Shown: in pieces, positions 60,629 to 64,000 of the stretch | How positions within the stretch are numbered: position 1 is the first letter of the stretch | Layout of the letters: each line of letters starts with the position of its first letter | NCBI GenBank assembly: GCA_049487715.1 | Contig: CP150566.1 | Location: 496,001-560,000 of the forward strand | Direction: 5' to 3' | Source of the DNA: Pycnococcus provasolii | Lineage: Eukaryota > Chlorophyta > Pseudoscourfieldiophyceae > Pseudoscourfieldiales | DNA length: 64,000 nt | Made by a program: the position numbers and the translations under genes | Notes under the pieces: model-generated | What the model was told of the DNA's origin: nothing | The model's database searches: none | Seen by the model: only the letters and a program-made list of their open reading frames with translations

Positions 60629-61787
60629 TTATCCGAGCAGCTCCTCCAGCTTCTTCGTGAAGAAGTCCCTCGCATCAGCGAGATCCACGACGCCATCGAT
60701 CACCTGCTGCGCAAGCAAGGCTTCCGCCCGATCATGAGAATCACAGAATTGCAAGGCTCCAGCACGATACTTTGGATAATCCTTCTCGTCAGCACCATCG
60801 CGCTCCATCCACTCACGAATCGCCGCTTTCTTGAATCGAATCTCCGCGGTGCCTTCCGGTTCAAGAATGCCTCCACGGGCGCTAGGATCCATGAACATCT
60901 GCACATTCCCGTGCTCGTTGATTTGCTTGTCCAAGACAACCCAAGCGCCACCGCGCAATTCAGCGCCACGCGGAATGTACACGAACACGGGTGCCGGGTA
61001 CTTGCGGAGGCCCTCAACGATGCCTGATCCGGCTTGTAGCACACCTTCGAACAAATCACGAAGACCTCCAGAAAATCCGCGCCAGTTGGAAAGAATGATT
61101 ATCGGCAGATGTTCACGCCCCATATCCTCGAGCGCCTCCGCCGTCTTGGCCGCCGAGTCGGGCAGCCACAAACATCCAGGGTGCTGAATACGGCGTTCGC
61201 TAGTAGAGAAGTCACCTGGATCGGCGGGTACCACAAGCTCCGTCGTAGCCGTCTGGGTAGCGATCACACCGACAGCACGCCTGTCTCATCGCCTCCAAAC
61301 AATTGCTCGCAGTCAGATGCGTGACTCCATTCTGATGCATGATCTGAGGACCACCGAGCTGGGCATTGGACTCATACACATCTTTCCCAAGAACCTTATT
61401 CAAAGCTGCCTGGCCCGTCAAAATGATCGGCGTTTGAGCCACCTGGATCGTTCGGCGGCCAAGGCGTGCCAGATAGGCCCCGATGCCGACCGCCCTGCCA
61501 ATGCAGATTGTCACACAGAATCCTTTATCATAGAGCCTCGAGTACGCACGAGCGGTCGCCCCACATCCAGACAAACTGGGCACACCGTAGTCAGCATTGG
61601 GATTCGAGACCGAGCTTACCTCCATGCCACCCGCGACAAGCTTGCCATCCTCCGCAAAAGTCAGCATCTTCTTCATCGCCTCGTCGACACCAAGCCTTGC
61701 ACCACTCGACGCGTTCAAGAAGAGCAGAGGCGTCTGCATCTTCTCCGCACGCTCGCACGCAGCCACAAACGTCTTGCACTCCTTATA
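60629..61787 (-). pseudogene. Acetyl-CoA carboxylase carboxyltransferase fragment
   Basis: Matches the CT domain of multidomain (homomeric) acetyl-CoA carboxylase. Part 1 (about 61787-61290): FLNASSGARLG, GQAALNKVLGKDVYESNAQL, GGPQIMHQNGVTHLTASN. Part 2, in another frame (about 61275-60629): VGVIATQT, ELVVPADPGD, LSNWRGFSGGLRDLFEGVLQ, PVFVYIPRGAELRGGAWVVL, ARGGILEPEGTAEIRF, DSHDRAEALLAQQVIDGVVD and the natural end. The roughly 100 residues that normally lie between the parts are missing, part 1 begins without an ATG right after an in-frame stop (TAA near 61790), and the biotin carboxylase and carrier domains are absent. High conservation of the remaining motifs suggests recent origin by partial duplication. 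It sits 30 bp behind the stop of the next minus-strand gene. Confidence 0.85.
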
Positions 61788-61817
61788 TTTTTAATGATAC
61801 ATTTTACAGCCGACCTT

Positions 61818-63443
61818 TTACCCTGAGTTTGCGGCAAAGTAATCGAGCGGCATTTTGAACAACTCGTCCTTCATTGCACTGTCGTGGCGACCTGTGTCGA
61901 CAAAGACGACTGACTTGGAACGCGCATTCTCCACGGCGCTTCGGGTGGCATCTTGCAAGCCTCGTGCAAAACCTTTCGCCCAAGCTGCAAGCTTTTGTGC
62001 GTAGGCATGCTCCGCGATCCAACTCGTCTTACGGCGCTCCGCCTCCATCACCTTGAAGTGAGCCTGGCGATGCACCTCCATCGCCTTCTCCAAGGATGCA
62101 TTGCCCATCCTCTCCACCACCGCGGTGCCTCGAACCGGGTCGAGGTCTGTCAACATGTGCTCGCGCCTAATCGACACCTCATCCATGCGACGCTGCGCAT
62201 TGATGATGCGTTCCATCGCCTCTGCTCTGCGCCGCTGTTCGGGCGTGCCGTGTCCGTGAGACTTGCCAAGCTGCAGTCTGAGGTGGTGCGAATTGGCGTA
62301 GTGCCTCGCGCCCGCGATTGCCGCCTCAGCGTCGCCACGCTCGCCGCGTGCCCCACGCGGCCATAGAACCCGGTACGCACCTCTGCACGTGCTCGGGCCA
62401 TAGCGTGCGCGAAGCATCCCAACTGCGTATCCCGTTTTCTCCGGCTCGTGCGTACCACAGAGCATCAACTGCCACACGACCGTCTGCACAGCCTCCGCAC
62501 ACTGCGGCGTGCAGTAACCAGTTGACTTGGCGTGCTCTATGTCAAGTATACTACGCCGTCGCGTTTGGAACGCATCCCACGGTCTGTCCTTTGAATATCT
62601 CGAGTACGCGTCGTGCACATGCGGTGGGCTTAGGGGCGGCGTGAGCGGCGGATCCGGCGGGGCGGGCGGCTGCTGAATCAGAGGCGGCGGGTCGTCGTCA
62701 GGCTTGTCGCCGGGGCTAACAAGTTCGCGGCAAGCTGGTGCGCTGACGTGCAGTCCGAGACTTCGGTGCGCCGCCGGTCCGTTCACGTCGATCTTGTTGT
62801 CGTCCTCGTGCCTCCACAACAGCAGATATGGCGAAACGAGCTCCTCGAGCTTTTCTTTGGCGCACTGGTGTGGCGGCGGAACTGTCTCGCACCTTGCTTG
62901 AACCCGCGGCGGTGCCTTGGAAAGCACGCCGCAGAACGACGCGCCCTGCAGTCGAAAGTCGAAAGTCCCAGCCTTCTTATTTCTCATCCAGTCGCAGTTC
63001 CTCATGTAAGTCTCGCACGTGTTGATGCACTGTCGCCTCTCTTGCTCCGTCGCCGGCCTATTGTTCTTCGTGTGCGGTCCAGCCGCGCGACAGGTTGGCG
63101 CGCCATAGCATCGGCGTGGCAAGACGTCTGGGCACTTGAGGTCTTCCACCGAGGTGACGTGTGTTTCTGCATACCTTTTTCTTGTGAGTTCGTCAACCAC
63201 CTCTTCTTTGGTGCGTGCCTCCGTGTCGTTGTGTTTTGCGGGTGTTTGTGCGTTTGGCTTTCCATCGGCAAGGTAAGCTTCTGCGTCGGCTGTGATTCTC
63301 AGAAACGGCGGCGTGTTTTTCTTAAAGGTGTTTGCCGCAGAGGCCAAAAAGACGACGTTGAGAGCGCACAGGATATGCGCAACAAAGTAGCGGCGCTTCA
63401 GTAGTGGTCTAGAAGAGCGTCTTCGGCCTGGGAGCGCCGGCAT
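61818..63443 (-). CDS. Cys-rich secretory-pathway protein of unknown function
   Basis: 541 residues. A basic N-terminus and hydrophobic segment (FVAHILCALNVVFLASAA) act as signal or signal-anchor. The ectodomain has clustered cysteines (CPDVLPRRCYGAPTC; CINTCETYMRNCDW; FCGVL), a Pro-rich linker (PPPLIQQPPAPPDPPLTPPL), a second Cys module (STGYCTPQCAEAVQTVVWQL) and a charged helical C-terminal region (RRAEAMERIINAQRRMDEVS). No catalytic motif recognised. Start is ATG 63443; the gene is divergent from the PDI-type gene. Confidence 0.65.
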   Translation of the reverse strand: MPALPGRRRSSRPLLKRRYFVAHILCALNVVFLASAANTFKKNTPPFLRITADAEAYLADGKPNAQTPAKHNDTEARTKEEVVDELTRKRYAETHVTSVEDLKCPDVLPRRCYGAPTCRAAGPHTKNNRPATEQERRQCINTCETYMRNCDWMRNKKAGTFDFRLQGASFCGVLSKAPPRVQARCETVPPPHQCAKEKLEELVSPYLLLWRHEDDNKIDVNGPAAHRSLGLHVSAPACRELVSPGDKPDDDPPPLIQQPPAPPDPPLTPPLSPPHVHDAYSRYSKDRPWDAFQTRRRSILDIEHAKSTGYCTPQCAEAVQTVVWQLMLCGTHEPEKTGYAVGMLRARYGPSTCRGAYRVLWPRGARGERGDAEAAIAGARHYANSHHLRLQLGKSHGHGTPEQRRRAEAMERIINAQRRMDEVSIRREHMLTDLDPVRGTAVVERMGNASLEKAMEVHRQAHFKVMEAERRKTSWIAEHAYAQKLAAWAKGFARGLQDATRSAVENARSKSVVFVDTGRHDSAMKDELFKMPLDYFAANSG

Positions 63444-63738
63444 GAAGCCGGTGCACGAATCGGCGGATGATGCGCGCGGATAAGACGGCGCTTTGCTTTG
63501 CGTCGGAGAAGGAGAGGAGCGTGACGGTGGTGAAGTGTCCAGATGAAGTTGTTGACCACCTCCTCGAACGCGCGATTAGTATGGTAGCATGGCGTCTACG
63601 ACGACGATGGTCACACTGACCATGTCCTTGAGCGCGCGATTACCTCCTACTTTTTAGTTGGGGTAGGCCGGCGGAAGAGCATGGTGCCAGCCTGCTTTGT
63701 AACACCTCGCCTCAATCGAAGGTTCGAAGCACGTGTTC

Positions 63739-64000
63739 ATGTTCTGCGTCATGTCCGCTCGGCTGCGCGTCGCGTCTCTGCCGCGCGCCATGCTCCTCCT
63801 TCTTGGACTCATCTTGACGCTTTCATGCCCTTGTGCCGTTGGCAAAGCCAACAAGAATAATAAGATGGAGCACCGCGCGCTCGAGGCGCACAGCGTGGAG
63901 GCGTTCGACGTCCTGCTGCGATCGCGCTTGCACGACGTCATTATCGTCGACTTCTACGCGCCGTGGTGCGGACACTGCAAGGTGCTCGCGCCTGAGTTTG
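63739..64000 (+). CDS. Protein disulfide isomerase/thioredoxin-domain protein, 5' part only
   Basis: The reading frame from ATG 63739 (or ATG 63751) gives a signal peptide ([19 protein letters not shown]), a short Lys/Asn linker, then a thioredoxin fold start: [25 protein letters not shown] is the PDI-type active site, so an ER lumenal oxidoreductase is likely. The rest lies beyond the window end, so number of thioredoxin domains and ER retention signal are unknown. Confidence 0.88.
   Translation, partial: MFCVMSARLRVASLPRAMLLLLGLILTLSCPCAVGKANKNNKMEHRALEAHSVEAFDVLLRSRLHDVIIVDFYAPWCGHCKVLAPEF

Noticed and set aside
60530-61027. 165-codon plus-strand ORF
   Set aside because: Antisense shadow of the ACCase CT fragment, which has unmistakable motifs on the minus strand.

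Overview
This 64 kb window is compact nuclear DNA from a photosynthetic eukaryote, most likely a small marine green alga (prasinophyte or chlorophyte type). Three things point there. Two genes have GT-AG introns. Several nucleus-encoded organelle proteins carry plausible targeting extensions: a plastid EF-Ts with two S1 domains, a protease-dead FtsH (FtsHi), cytochrome c6 with a lumen-type leader, mitochondrial Hsp60, and organellar RsmH and LpxB-like enzymes. Typical eukaryotic genes are also present: formin, anoctamin, CPSF73, EMC6, NOL12, an F-box protein, PDI and a sialyltransferase-like protein. The lineage is inferred; no rRNA or other marker gene is visible. Most genes are intronless, and convergent neighbours can be under 100 bp apart.

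Layout. 1-3550: C-terminally truncated membrane-anchored formin (-). 3.9-8.6 kb: NOL12/Rrp17 (+) facing a large FtsHi-type ATPase (-). 9.5-11.9 kb: secreted single-pass protein with HAP2/GCS1-like features (+). 12.1-16.6 kb: two low-complexity or coiled-coil orphans and a three-exon secreted Cys-rich orphan. 17.0-19.8 kb: Hsp60 (two exons) and cytochrome c6. 21.1-25.7 kb: F-box protein, orphan membrane protein, frameshifted macro-domain gene, EMC6. 25.8-35.2 kb: sialyltransferase-like GT29, a possible axonemal protein, esterase, DUF155 protein, plastid EF-Ts. 36.1-41.2 kb: 1707-residue EF-hand/ankyrin/TMEM16 fusion. 42.5-49.4 kb: VTT membrane protein, TLC-domain protein, CPSF73, RsmH. 49.7-57.7 kb: broken 2OG-oxygenase, secreted Cache-domain protein, NAD(P)-binding SDR, LpxB-like enzyme, SurE-like protein, GT4 glycosyltransferase. 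57.9-61.8 kb: a disturbed region with a repeat-broken coiled-coil gene, an 'integrase repeat unit' gene and a decayed acetyl-CoA carboxylase fragment. 61.8-64.0 kb: Cys-rich orphan and the 5' end of a PDI-type gene.

Two features stand out across the window. First, degenerate telomere-like blocks (TTAGGG/CCCTAA, with TTAGGGG and TTCGGG variants) recur in most intergenic promoter regions, especially between divergent genes, so they look like a promoter class and not a chromosome end. Second, several genes are broken (macro domain, 2OG-oxygenase, ACCase CT domain, coiled-coil gene), each with a recognisable lesion.

The genes form no single pathway. Plastid and mitochondrial gene expression and proteostasis (EF-Ts, RsmH, FtsHi, Hsp60) is the most frequent theme. 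Start codons were set at a plausible ATG; N-termini are the least certain part of each model.
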